Below are positions 8,503 through 16,119 of a DNA stretch of 38,665 nucleotides, one piece after another; position 1 is the first letter of the stretch, and each line of letters begins with the position of its first letter. A program made the position numbers and the translations under genes. The stretch comes from Actinomadura kijaniata NBRC 14229 (GTDB lineage: Bacteria; Actinomycetota; Actinomycetes; Streptosporangiales; Streptosporangiaceae): assembly GCF_001552175.1 (NCBI RefSeq), contig NZ_BCQR01000104.1:1-38665 (forward strand). Reading direction: 5' to 3'. The notes beneath the pieces were generated by a model, which saw only the letters and a list, made by a program, of their open reading frames with translations, was not told the DNA's origin and searched no databases.

Positions 8503-9746
8503 CCGGGGTAGTTGGGGTTGTTGGTCACCGGGATCTCGATGCTGATCGGCAGGTCGCCCTCGGACAGCACGAGCAGGGCCCCCAGGCGGAGGATCTCGTC
8601 GAAGGCCCAGTACGCCTTCTGCAGGGCCCCCGGCGCCTTCTCCAGGGACAGCAGGCCCTCGCGGACGGCGATGAAGGGCTCCCAGGCCGTCTCGAACACC
8701 GGGTCCCACAGCGGGTCCCGGCGGATCTTCAGCCAGTCGGCGATCTCGTCGCCGAGCACGTAGCGGGTGAGCGAGCCGAGGATGGGCTTGCTGAGGATGC
8801 CGCCGTCGATGGTGGAGCCGAGGTTGAGCAGCATGTCGGCCAGCTTGATCCCCTCGGGCGTCGGCGCCAGGATCGGCGTCAGCACCTGCTCGGCCTGGGA
8901 GTCGGCCTCCTCCCACGACCTGGGGATGTACTCGTCCCTGATGCCGAGCATGTGCGCGGCCACCTGCCACGAGTGCAGGAACGCCTCGGACTCGGCGGCC
9001 GGGATCGGCACCTTCCACTTGACCAGGTTCCGCATGACGGTCGTGGGCAGGCTGTGCCAGGTGACCATCATGTCGGCCTGGCTGATCGGGACCCTCTCGT
9101 CGGCGACCTTGGACCAGTGGGCGGACCTCGGCAGCAGGTGGCGCACCCCCGCGTGCGCCAGGCGGGTCTTGACGCAGGTCACGACCATCTCGCCGTCGGG
9201 CTTGTAGGCGTTGGACGTCCCGATGTCGTACCCGAGCTTGGCGGTCTTGGTGATGCGGTCCCGCATGTCCGCGCCGCCCTTGGAGTAGTAGACCGCGCGC
9301 GCCTCCCGGGGGATGACCGTGCTCATCATCCCGCTGGCGAAGCCGTAGGTGACGCCGAGGTAGAGCCCCCGCTTCTCGTTGAAGTCGACCGCGGTGGCGA
9401 GCTTGCCCCTGTCGGCCCAGGACGGCAACCGCCTGGCCCGCTCCATGAAGTCGCGCAGGTCCGCGGGCAGCCCGCCGGGCAGCGGCTGGCCGTTCTTGGT
9501 CCAGGTCCGCAGCAGCCGGTTGACCTTCGGCACCTCGCCCCGGTCGAGCAGCGAGGCGACCAGCCGGTCGGCCTCGGGGTCCCACACCCCCCGCGGGTCG
9601 GCGCCCTCCCCGGCGCCCGCCACCGAGCCCTTGGGCGACCACGTCCACAGTGCGGCCGCCTGCGCGGGCGACGCGGCGCCGAGCGCGCCGACCGCGCCGA
9701 GCGTCCCGCCCGCCACCAACACGTTGCGTCTGCTGGGTCCGTCCAT
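8499..9746 (-). CDS. lcp: Latex-clearing protein (rubber oxygenase), Tat-exported
   Basis: A 415-residue b-type-heme dioxygenase of the Lcp family, which cleaves cis-1,4-polyisoprene into oligo-isoprenoid aldehydes outside the cell. ATG 9746 is chosen because GAGGAGG lies 8-14 bases upstream. The protein then begins with a twin-arginine signal (PSRRNVLVAGGTLGAVGALG, cut near AQA), as expected for an exported heme protein. Family blocks include WSPKGSVAGAGEGADPRGVW, LPGGLPADLRDFME, MSTVIPREARAVYYSKGGAD, VKTRLAHAGVRHLLPRS and ADMMVTWHSLPTTVM. His231 in TWHSL is the likely axial heme ligand by family position. The length fits Lcp. It is divergent from a TetR regulator, the arrangement known for lcp/lcpR. 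The actual substrate could be another polyprenoid. Confidence 0.9.
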   Translation of the reverse strand: MDGPSRRNVLVAGGTLGAVGALGAASPAQAAALWTWSPKGSVAGAGEGADPRGVWDPEADRLVASLLDRGEVPKVNRLLRTWTKNGQPLPGGLPADLRDFMERARRLPSWADRGKLATAVDFNEKRGLYLGVTYGFASGMMSTVIPREARAVYYSKGGADMRDRITKTAKLGYDIGTSNAYKPDGEMVVTCVKTRLAHAGVRHLLPRSAHWSKVADERVPISQADMMVTWHSLPTTVMRNLVKWKVPIPAAESEAFLHSWQVAAHMLGIRDEYIPRSWEEADSQAEQVLTPILAPTPEGIKLADMLLNLGSTIDGGILSKPILGSLTRYVLGDEIADWLKIRRDPLWDPVFETAWEPFIAVREGLLSLEKAPGALQKAYWAFDEILRLGALLVLSEGDLPISIEIPVTNNPNYPG

Positions 9747-9782
9747 GCCTTCGCTCCTCCTCGGGGCTGAGAGCGGCTGTGC

Positions 9783-9831
9783 GATACGCTGAAACACAGA
9801 TTGCATCCGTGTATCATTCGTGGCAGTGCCA
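9783..9831. promoter_or_regulatory. Candidate operators between lcp and the TetR gene
   Basis: Two symmetric elements sit in the 187-base divergent gap. The first is an imperfect 33-base inverted repeat at 9783-9815, with GATAC at one end and GTATC at the other and about 10 of 14 arm positions matching. The second is TGGCA-G-TGCCA at 9821-9831, a perfect 5+1+5 palindrome. This is the most AT-rich part of the gap. Either could bind the adjacent TetR protein; the assignment is inference. Confidence 0.5.
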
Positions 9832-9933
9832 TGACAGCACACCGTGGGGAGCACCACAAGACCCGTTGTGGCGGCGGCCGCCGGTGACCGAGGCCGGTGA
9901 CTGAGGCAGAATCGGTCGCCTCAGGAGGAGAAC

Positions 9934-10632
9934 GTGGAACCTGCGCTGTCCGCCCTCATGGCGGCCTCGGGCCCGGAGGGCTCGGAGTCGCTGCTCGAAC
10001 GCGCCTACACCGACGCCGTCGCACGGGTGGACGACGCGGACGAGACCCGCGCGCGCATCCTCGACGCGGCGTACGAGCAGTTCTGCCGGATGGGCATCCA
10101 GCGGTCCACCATGGAGGACGTGGCCCGCCGCGCCGGGGTCTCGCGCATCACGGTCTACCGGCGGTTCGCCACCAAGGACACGCTGGTCGAACAGGTGGTG
10201 CGGCGGGAGTTCCGCCGGTACTTCGACCGCTTCCTCGTCGAGATCCGGCAGGCCGAGACCGCCGCCGACCGGGTGGTGCTGGGCTTCGTGAGCTCGCTGC
10301 GCGCCATCCGGGGCAACCCGCTGATCGGCGGCCTGATCGCCACCGAGCCGGACCTGCTGGTGGCCTCCATGGTCAACGACGGGGGGCGGACCCTCGCCAC
10401 CGTGCGGCAGTTCGTCGCGGGCCAGCTGCGCCGCGAGCAGCGCGCGGGCCACGTCTCCGGCGACCTGGACATCGACCACGTGGCCGAGATGATGGTCCGG
10501 GTCTCCGGCTCGTTCCTGGCGATCCCCAGCCACCTGGTCGACCTCGACGACGACGGGCAGCTGACCGCGCTGGCGCGGCGGTTCCTCGTGCCCATGCTGG
10601 AACCCCCGGCGCCACCGGAGGAGACGCCCTAG
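9934..10632 (+). CDS. TetR-family regulator, LcpR-like
   Basis: A 232-residue TetR/AcrR protein. The HTH lies at about residues 40-90 (ETRARILDAAYEQFCRMG, then STMEDVARRAGVSRITVYRR and FATKDTLVEQVV). The C-terminal helical ligand domain is unassignable by eye. GTG 9934 has AGGAGG 5 bases upstream (9923-9928). There is an N-terminal extension of about 35 residues before the HTH, longer than usual. Divergence from lcp suggests repression of lcp with de-repression by polyisoprene breakdown products, as reported for LcpR in Streptomyces; here this is inferred from position only. The stop shares a CTAG with the convergent phosphatase. Confidence 0.88.
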   Translation: MEPALSALMAASGPEGSESLLERAYTDAVARVDDADETRARILDAAYEQFCRMGIQRSTMEDVARRAGVSRITVYRRFATKDTLVEQVVRREFRRYFDRFLVEIRQAETAADRVVLGFVSSLRAIRGNPLIGGLIATEPDLLVASMVNDGGRTLATVRQFVAGQLRREQRAGHVSGDLDIDHVAEMMVRVSGSFLAIPSHLVDLDDDGQLTALARRFLVPMLEPPAPPEETP

Positions 10633-11219
10633 CCGGGTGGGACGTTCCAGGAGGTGATCACGGGCCGGCCGTGCTCGGTGCCGAGCGTGGACATCGTCCC
10701 GGTGTCCAGGGCGAACAGGCGGCCCAGCGCCGGATCCAGGCCCAGCCAGCGGGCGGTGAGGATCCGCAGCACGTGGCCGTGGGCGACCAGGGCGACGTCG
10801 CCGTCGTCCAGCAGGGGCCGCACGCGGGCGAGGACGGCGTCCACGCGCTCCCCGACCCGCCCGACGGCCTCGCCGGGGTGGTCGGCGTCACCGGGGACCA
10901 CGCCGTCGTCCCACAGGTACCAGCCGGGCCGCCGCTCGCGGATCTCCGCGCTGGTGATGCCCTCGTAGCCGCCGTAGTCCCACTCCCACAGGTCGGGGTC
11001 GGTGGCGTCGATCCGCAGTCCGGCCAGCTCGGCGGTGCGGCGGGCGCGTTCGGCGGGGCTGGTGACCACCCGCGTGATGTCCCGCCCGGCCACCAGCGGC
11101 ACCAGCGAACGGGCCTGCTCCTCGCCGCGCTCGGTCAACGGCAGGTCGGTGCGGCCGGTGTGCCGCCGGGCGCGGCTCCACTCGGTCTCGCCGTGGCGCA
11201 GAACGATCAGTTCCCCCAT
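10629..11219 (-). CDS. Histidine phosphatase family protein
   Basis: A 196-residue branch-1 histidine phosphatase (phosphoglycerate-mutase-like). The phosphohistidine motif LRHGETEWS places the catalytic His at residue 9. A supporting HTGRTDLPLTERGEEQA block, the acid/base region WEWDYGGYEG and the second histidine motif LVAHGHVLRIL are all present. ATG 11219 is preferred over GTG 11228, which only adds three residues. The substrate (a phosphosugar, phosphoglycerate or other phosphate ester) cannot be told from the sequence. The stop codon is shared as CTAG with the convergent TetR gene. Upstream is a 45-base gap to the stop of ald, transcribed in the same direction. Confidence 0.9.
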   Translation of the reverse strand: MGELIVLRHGETEWSRARRHTGRTDLPLTERGEEQARSLVPLVAGRDITRVVTSPAERARRTAELAGLRIDATDPDLWEWDYGGYEGITSAEIRERRPGWYLWDDGVVPGDADHPGEAVGRVGERVDAVLARVRPLLDDGDVALVAHGHVLRILTARWLGLDPALGRLFALDTGTMSTLGTEHGRPVITSWNVPPG

Positions 11220-11264
11220 GGCCCCCACTGTACGGGGCCACGGGGGAACATGATCGGGGAACGG

Positions 11265-12380
11265 TCAGGCGAGCACGTCGGCCAGGTTCACGTGGTCCAG
11301 GCCGTGGGCCTCGGCCACCTGGGCGTAGGTGAGCGCGCCGTCGTGGGTGTTCAGGCCCAGCGCCAGCGCGGGGTCGTCGCGCAGCGCGTCCTTCCAGCCC
11401 TTGTTCGCGATCTGCACGGCGTACGGCAGGGTCACGTTGGTCAGGGCGTAGGTGGAGGTGTTGGGCACCGAACCCGGCATGTTGGCCACGCAGTAGAAGA
11501 CCGACTCGTGCACCTTGTAGGTGGGGTCGGCGTGCGTGGTGGGACGCGAGTCGGCGAAGCAGCCGCCCTGGTCGATGGCGATGTCGACCAGCACCGAGCC
11601 GGGCTTCATGCGCGACACCAGCTCGTTGGAGACCAGCTTGGGGGCCTTCGCGCCGGGGATCAGCACCGCGCCGATCACCAGGTCGGCCTCGCGGCACTGC
11701 TGCTCGACCGTGTAGGCGTTGGACACCAGCGTCTTCAGGCGGCCCTGGTAGATGGCGTCGATCTGGCGCAGCCGGTCGACGTTGATGTCCAGGATGGTGA
11801 CGTCGGCGCCCATGCCGACGGCGATCTGCGCGGCGTTCAGCCCGGACACGCCGCCGCCCAGCACCACGACCTTGGCGGGGGCCACGCCGGGCACGCCGCC
11901 GGGCAGCACGCCGCGTCCGCCGTTGAAGCGCATCAGGTTGTAGGCGCCGACCTGCGGGGCGAGGCGGCCCGCGACCTCCGACATCGGGGCCAGCAGCGGC
12001 AGCGAGCGGTTCGGCAGCTGGACGGTCTCGTAGGCGACGGCGGTGACGCCCGCCTTCAGCAGGGCGTCGGTGCACTCGCGCGAGGCGGCCAGGTGCAGGT
12101 AGGTGAACAGGGTCTGGCCCCGGCGCATCCGGTGGTACTCGTCGGCGATCGGCTCCTTGACCTTCAGGATCAGGTCGCCCTCGGCCCAGACCTCGTCCGC
12201 GCCGTCCAGGATCTTGGCGCCGGCGGAGGTGTAGTCGTCGTCGAGGATGGCCGAGCCCTCACCGGCGCCGCGCTCGACGAAGACCTCGTGGCCGTGCCGG
12301 GTCAGCTCGTGCACCCCCGCCGGGGTGATCGCCACCCGGTACTCGTGGTTCTTGATCTCGCGGGGTACGCCGACCTTCAT
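11265..12380 (-). CDS. ald: Alanine dehydrogenase
   Basis: A 371-residue NAD-dependent alanine dehydrogenase, which interconverts L-alanine and pyruvate plus ammonia. The length equals that of the characterised mycobacterial enzyme, and the known catalytic residues fall at the same numbers: Arg15, Lys75 (VKEP), His96 (YLHLA) and Asp270 (VDIAID). The Rossmann NAD site VVVLGGGVSGLNAAQIAVGM is at about 171-190. The ATG at 12380 has GGAGGG 5 bases upstream. The 136-base gap to the glycerate kinase stop holds an AT-rich stretch likely to carry its own promoter. The downstream phosphatase could be co-transcribed. Confidence 0.97.
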   Translation of the reverse strand: MKVGVPREIKNHEYRVAITPAGVHELTRHGHEVFVERGAGEGSAILDDDYTSAGAKILDGADEVWAEGDLILKVKEPIADEYHRMRRGQTLFTYLHLAASRECTDALLKAGVTAVAYETVQLPNRSLPLLAPMSEVAGRLAPQVGAYNLMRFNGGRGVLPGGVPGVAPAKVVVLGGGVSGLNAAQIAVGMGADVTILDINVDRLRQIDAIYQGRLKTLVSNAYTVEQQCREADLVIGAVLIPGAKAPKLVSNELVSRMKPGSVLVDIAIDQGGCFADSRPTTHADPTYKVHESVFYCVANMPGSVPNTSTYALTNVTLPYAVQIANKGWKDALRDDPALALGLNTHDGALTYAQVAEAHGLDHVNLADVLA

Positions 12381-12516
12381 TTTGCCCTCCGTTGCGCTGA
12401 CCAGGACCTTCTCCTGGACGTACGCCTTCAGGGTGCGGCCTGTGGGGACCTCCCGGCCACGTTCAGTTTGTACACGTATTCCCGCTATGCCTGACAGTAT
12501 GTAAAGCGGGGGAAGG
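12381..12516 (-). promoter_or_regulatory. ald upstream region
   Basis: A 136-base gap upstream of ald. The part at about 12460-12502 is markedly AT-richer than its surroundings and includes TTTGTACACGTATTC and, further on, CAGTATGTAAA, so it probably contains the promoter. I could not fix a convincing -35/-10 pair or a clean operator. Confidence 0.35.
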
Positions 12517-13689
12517 TCATCGGGCCGCGGCGCGCGCGGGCGGCAGCCACTCGGCGGCGATGGCCACGGTGAGCTGCTCCAGCAGGGCCCCGGCCTGGCG
12601 TCGGCAGCGGTCCAGGTCGCGTTCGATGTCGGTCAGGGTGTAGGCGGCCTGGATGCGGGCGCGGCGCAGCCGCTCGCCGGTCAGGCTCCGGCGTTCGGTG
12701 ACCGCCACCACGGGCGTCCCGGCCCGCGCGGCGGCCCGCGCCACGGTGGCCGAGGCGCCGCCGCGCAGCGCCCGCACGTCCAGCGACCCCTCGCCGGTGA
12801 CGACCAGCCGGGCGTCGCGCGCCTTCTCCGCGAACCCGAACAGATCGAGCATGAACGTCACGCCCGGCTCGCTCTTGGCGCCCAGGAACGCCAGCGCCGC
12901 GAACCCCGCGCCGCCTCCCGCACCGGCCCCGGCGCGCTCGCGGGCGGGACGGCGCACCGCGGCCTCCGCCAGGTCGGCCCACCGCCGCAGCCCGGCGTCC
13001 AGCGCCCGGGCCTCCTCCCGCCCGGCCCCCAGCCGGAGCCCCTGCGTCACGGCGGTGCCGCCGCGCCCCACCAGCGGCCCGGCGCCGTCGGCCGCCAGGA
13101 TCACCTCGACCCGCGACAGGTCGGGCAGCCCGCGCAGGTCCAGCGCGTGCAGCGAGCGCAGCGCCGTCCCGCCGGGCGGCAGGTCCCGGCCCAGGGCGTC
13201 CAGCAGCCGCCCGCCCAGGCCCTGCACCAGGCCCGCGCCGCCGTCGGCGCAGGCGGCGTCCCCGACGCCCAGCACGATCCGCCGGACCCCCAGCCGCACC
13301 GCGTGCGCCATGAGCTGCCCGGCCCCCAGGCTGGTGCCGCCGAACGGCTGGGGCTCGCCGCCGGGCACCCGCCGCACGCCCGCGGCCTCGGCGAGCTCGA
13401 CGATGGCGGTGTCGCCGTTCAGCGCCAGCGCGGCGGTGACCGGACGCCCGGTGGGACCGCACACCTCCACCGGGACGCGCCGCCAGCCCGCGGCGACGGC
13501 GGCGTTCACGGTGCCCTCCCCGCCGTCGGCGACGGGCGCGGCCAGCACGGGCACCTCGGGCCGCTGGCGTCGCAGCCCGGCCGCCAGGTGCCGGACGACC
13601 TCGGCGGCCTCCAGCGCACCCCGGAACCGGTCCGGCGCGAGCAGGACGTGACCGCGCGGGGAGGGGGCGCAATGATCGTCCGCGAACAC
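12517..13689 (-). CDS. Glycerate kinase family protein, diverged
   Basis: A 390-residue protein of the glycerate 2-kinase (GarK/GlxK) family, which phosphorylates glycerate with ATP. Family blocks are APDRFRGALEAAEV, PVADGGEGTVNAAV, VELAEAAGVRRVP, CADGGAGLVQGLGG and VVTGEGSLDVRALRGGA. Several are altered from the usual form: the GGSATNDGGAG-like region reads GDAACADGGAG, and the usual GK after the TGEG helix reads RGG. The enzyme may therefore have reduced or altered activity, which is inference. GTG 13689 is the only plausible start, because an in-frame TGA lies at 13707-13705, but its ribosome site is poor. Glyoxylate or glycerate genes are not adjacent. Confidence 0.82.
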   Translation of the reverse strand: MFADDHCAPSPRGHVLLAPDRFRGALEAAEVVRHLAAGLRRQRPEVPVLAAPVADGGEGTVNAAVAAGWRRVPVEVCGPTGRPVTAALALNGDTAIVELAEAAGVRRVPGGEPQPFGGTSLGAGQLMAHAVRLGVRRIVLGVGDAACADGGAGLVQGLGGRLLDALGRDLPPGGTALRSLHALDLRGLPDLSRVEVILAADGAGPLVGRGGTAVTQGLRLGAGREEARALDAGLRRWADLAEAAVRRPARERAGAGAGGGAGFAALAFLGAKSEPGVTFMLDLFGFAEKARDARLVVTGEGSLDVRALRGGASATVARAAARAGTPVVAVTERRSLTGERLRRARIQAAYTLTDIERDLDRCRRQAGALLEQLTVAIAAEWLPPARAAAR

Positions 13690-13874
13690 CGGCAGCCACG
13701 CCTTTCACGCCATCGGGGTAAGTCCCTGTCTTCTGTTTACGTCATCACGGCACTTTCTCACAGGGGCCTGACCTCGATGTGAGGGAGAAAGTCCGTGACC
13801 GGCCGCCGCGCCCGCGGCCCGGTTCCCCAGCGTAGGGTCCGCCTCCCGTCCCCGTAGGTGATTTTCCAACGAAA
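13690..13874. other. Intergenic region upstream of glycerate kinase
   Basis: This is the first part of a 419-base stretch without a gene between the glycerate kinase start and the permease stop. It presumably holds the glycerate kinase promoter (minus strand), but no clear hexamers were found. A 67-codon minus-strand frame at 13758-13961 crosses it and the hairpin beyond; it has no family features and is not called. The rest of the stretch holds a terminator hairpin (13875-13905) and a MITE-like element (13931-14112). Confidence 0.5.
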
Positions 13875-13905
13875 GATGCCCCCTCCCGGAAGGGGAGGGG
13901 GCATC
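13875..13905 (-). terminator. 13-bp perfect hairpin, permease terminator
   Basis: GATGCCCCCTCCC and GGGAGGGGGCATC form a perfect 13-bp stem around the loop GGAAG. Read on the minus strand, it is followed by CTTTCGTTGG, a weak T-rich tail. It lies about 200 bases beyond the permease stop, with the MITE-like element between them, so it is probably the original terminator of the permease transcript. Confidence 0.7.
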
Positions 13906-13930
13906 GGCGGCCCGGCGGGGGCGCGGCGGC

Positions 13931-14112
13931 CTAGGGCCTGTTCAAAGGGAGCCTCAGCCACGCGCGCGAGCGCGTGACCTGACCGGCGGGGCCGACGCCG
14001 AAGGCGAGGGCCCGCCGGTCAGATCGCGAAGCGATGCCGCGCTCGCCAAGCCCTGGTAAGAAGCGAGCCCCCGGGCGAGCGCCGTGGGCCAGGGCTTTGA
14101 AACACGGCCTAG
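13931..14112. mobile_element. MITE-like non-coding element with CTAG target duplication
   Basis: CTAG occurs at both ends (13931-13934 and 14109-14112) and encloses 174 bases. The inner ends are imperfect terminal inverted repeats. The left end reads GGCCTGTTCAAAG and the right end, reverse-complemented, GGCCGTGTTTCAAAG; they agree apart from two single-base gaps. CTAG duplication and such ends recall IS5-type elements. The interior has no transposase frame and is rich in inverted repeats: 12-bp arms at 13979-13990/14011-14022, ATCGC-GAA-GCGAT near 14022-14034, and interleaved arms at 14040-14097. The right-hand duplication contains the TAG stop of the permease gene, so insertion left that protein intact. 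The element family is inferred. Confidence 0.6.
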
Positions 14113-15569
14113 CGGACGCCGAGGACCTGCTCGACCACGTTCAGGCCGAAGTAGACGAGGAAGACGGCGGCCACCACCCACAGCAGCCAGTTCACGTCGC
14201 GGGCGCGGCCCTGGGCGGCCCTGATCAGGGCGTAGGAGACGACGCCCGCGCCGATGCCGTTGGTGATCGAGTAGGTGAACGGCATGAACACCACGGTCAG
14301 GAACGCCGGGATCGCGATGCCGAGGTCGGCCCAGTCCAACTTGGCGACCTGCGCCATCATCAGCGCGCCGACCAGCACCAGCGCGGGCGCGGCGGCCTGG
14401 GCGGGCACCACCGCCGCCAGCGGGGTCAGGAACAGCGTCACCCCGAACAGCGCGCCGGTCGCGAGGTTGGCCAGGCCGGTGCGCGCGCCCTCGCCGACGC
14501 CCGCCGCCGACTCCACGAACACGGTGTTGGCCGAGGAGGAGGTGACACCGCCGAACGCGGCCGAGATCCCGTCCACGGTCAGCACGCGGCCCAGGTTGGG
14601 GACGCGGCCCTTCTCGTCGAGCAGGCCCGCCTCGTCGCTGATGCCGAGGATGGTGCCCATCGCGTCGAAGAAGCCCGACAGGACCAGGGTGAACAGCACG
14701 ACCAGGGCGGTGACGAACCCGGCGCGGCCGAACCCGCCGAACAGGTCCACCCGGCCGAACAGCCCGAAGTCGGGCATGGCGAACAGGCGGTCGGGCAGCT
14801 CGGGGGTGACCACGCCCCACGAGCCGGGGCCCTTGGCGGGGACGGAGGCGTTGGCGTGGATGACGACGGCGAGGACGGTGGCGGCGACGATGCTCAGCAG
14901 GATCGAGCCGGGCACCCGCCGCACGTACAGCACGATCATCAGCACCAGCGAGAACGCGAACACGGCCACGGGCCAGGTCGACAGCTTCCCGCCGACGCCC
15001 AGCGACAGCGGCGGCGCGGTGGCGCTGGAGGTGACGAAACCGGCGTCGACCAGGCCGACCAGGGCGATGAACGCGCCGATGCCGGCGGCGATGGCGTGCT
15101 TGAGGGCGAGCGGGATCGCGTTCATGATCAGCTCTCGCACGCCGGTCAGCGCCAGCAGCACGATGATCACGCCTTCGATCACCACCAGGCCCATGGCCTG
15201 CGGCCAGGTCATCACGGGAGCGGCCTGGAAGGCGACCACCGCGTTGATGCCGAGGCCCGCCGCCAGGGCCATCGGCGCGTTGCCGACCAGACCCATCACC
15301 ACGGTCGCGATCGCCGCCGACAGCGCCGTCATGGTGGTGAGCTGCGGGATCGACAGGGTCGCCCCGGTGACGTCCTTCGCGCCGCCCAGGATGATCGGGT
15401 TCAGCAGGATGATGTAGGCCATCGCGAAGAACGTGGTGACACCCCCGCGCAGCTCGCGGGCGACGGTGGTGCCCCGGCCGGTCAGGTCGAAGAACCGGTC
15501 CAGCGGGCCGCGCGGACCCGGGGCGGGGGAGGGGGTGTCCCCGGGTTCGGCGGTCGTGGTGTGCGACAT
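14109..15569 (-). CDS. NCS2 family purine permease (AzgA type)
   Basis: A 486-residue proton-coupled nucleobase importer with 12-14 hydrophobic segments. AzgA-like features are the N-terminal LRGGVTTFFAMAYIILLNP, AAGLGINAVVAF, SGFFDAMGTILGISDEAG and SSSANTVFVESAAGVGEGARTG; the last two are the signature regions for the adenine/guanine/hypoxanthine branch. The ATG at 15569 gives a soluble Pro-rich N-terminus before helix 1. It lies 126 bases downstream of uraH on the same strand, and with the PucR-type regulator makes a purine uptake and breakdown context. Its stop codon sits in the CTAG duplication of the MITE-like element. Confidence 0.93.
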   Translation of the reverse strand: MSHTTTAEPGDTPSPAPGPRGPLDRFFDLTGRGTTVARELRGGVTTFFAMAYIILLNPIILGGAKDVTGATLSIPQLTTMTALSAAIATVVMGLVGNAPMALAAGLGINAVVAFQAAPVMTWPQAMGLVVIEGVIIVLLALTGVRELIMNAIPLALKHAIAAGIGAFIALVGLVDAGFVTSSATAPPLSLGVGGKLSTWPVAVFAFSLVLMIVLYVRRVPGSILLSIVAATVLAVVIHANASVPAKGPGSWGVVTPELPDRLFAMPDFGLFGRVDLFGGFGRAGFVTALVVLFTLVLSGFFDAMGTILGISDEAGLLDEKGRVPNLGRVLTVDGISAAFGGVTSSSANTVFVESAAGVGEGARTGLANLATGALFGVTLFLTPLAAVVPAQAAAPALVLVGALMMAQVAKLDWADLGIAIPAFLTVVFMPFTYSITNGIGAGVVSYALIRAAQGRARDVNWLLWVVAAVFLVYFGLNVVEQVLGVR

Positions 15570-15695
15570 CGGGCGGACTCCGAATCCAGCTGCATGATCG
15601 TGAATTTGGCCAGCACAGGGTAACTGCCCGTGATCCGCCGCGGCCGAACCGGTGGCCCCGTGGGCGCCCGGCCGCCCTTTCCGGCCCCGCGCGCC

Positions 15696-16028
15696 TCAGC
15701 TGCCGCGGTAGGTGGAGTAGCCGAACGGGCTCAGCAGCAGCGGCACGTGGTGGTGCTCGCCGGGGTCGGGAGCGTTGAAGATGACGGCGATCTCGGGGTA
15801 GAAGGTCTCGCCGCCGAGCGCCGCGAAGTAGCGGCCGGTGCCGAACCGCAGCCGGTAGAGCCCGGCCCCGCCGGGCGCCTCGTCCGGAACGCTCCAGCGG
15901 CCGCCGTCGTCGGTCTCCCCCTCGGCGAGGGGCTGCCAGGTGTCCTCTTCGTAGCGGTCGAGCCGGATCGGCATGCGGACGGCGGGCCGGCCGATCCGGG
16001 TGTCGAGGACGTGCGTGGACACAGTCAT
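15696..16028 (-). CDS. uraH: 5-hydroxyisourate hydrolase
   Basis: A 110-residue transthyretin-like enzyme that hydrolyses 5-hydroxyisourate, the product of urate oxidase, in the ureide pathway. The start STHVLDTRIGRPA and the C-terminal tetrapeptide YRGS are diagnostic. Catalytic His/Arg positions lie in STHVLD (His6) and in the EHHHVPLLLSPFGYSTYRGS tail. ATG 16028 gives the normal length; there is no obvious ribosome site, and a TACTTA hexamer lies a few bases upstream, so a leaderless or short-leader transcript is possible. Urate oxidase and OHCU decarboxylase are not in the window. It is divergent from the PucR-type gene across a large inverted repeat. Confidence 0.95.
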   Translation of the reverse strand: MTVSTHVLDTRIGRPAVRMPIRLDRYEEDTWQPLAEGETDDGGRWSVPDEAPGGAGLYRLRFGTGRYFAALGGETFYPEIAVIFNAPDPGEHHHVPLLLSPFGYSTYRGS

Positions 16029-16057
16029 GCCGTAAGTACAGCAGCAGTCGCGCGCCC

Positions 16058-16100
16058 TTTTCGGCAGCGGCGCGGGGAGGGCCCGCGCCACCGCCGAAAA
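16058..16100. promoter_or_regulatory. Large inverted repeat in the uraH/PucR divergent promoter
   Basis: Two 19-base arms, 16058-16076 and 16082-16100, match at 17 of 19 positions around a 5-base centre. The outer ends read TTTTCGGC and GCCGAAAA. It lies 30 bases upstream of the uraH start and immediately upstream of a TATAGC -10-like hexamer (16109-16114) for the divergent gene. This is a strong candidate operator for the PucR-type regulator. Because the T-rich ends are inside the stem, it does not look like an ordinary terminator. Confidence 0.6.
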
Positions 16101-16119
16101 CGGTCCGCTATAGCCTGCC

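Noticed and set aside
13758..13961. 67-residue protein on the minus strand
   Set aside because: It crosses the terminator hairpin and enters the MITE-like element, with no recognisable domain or ribosome site.
15570..15695. Purine riboswitch before the NCS2 permease
   Set aside because: I found none of the conserved purine-aptamer core elements; the gap holds only weak bulged symmetry.
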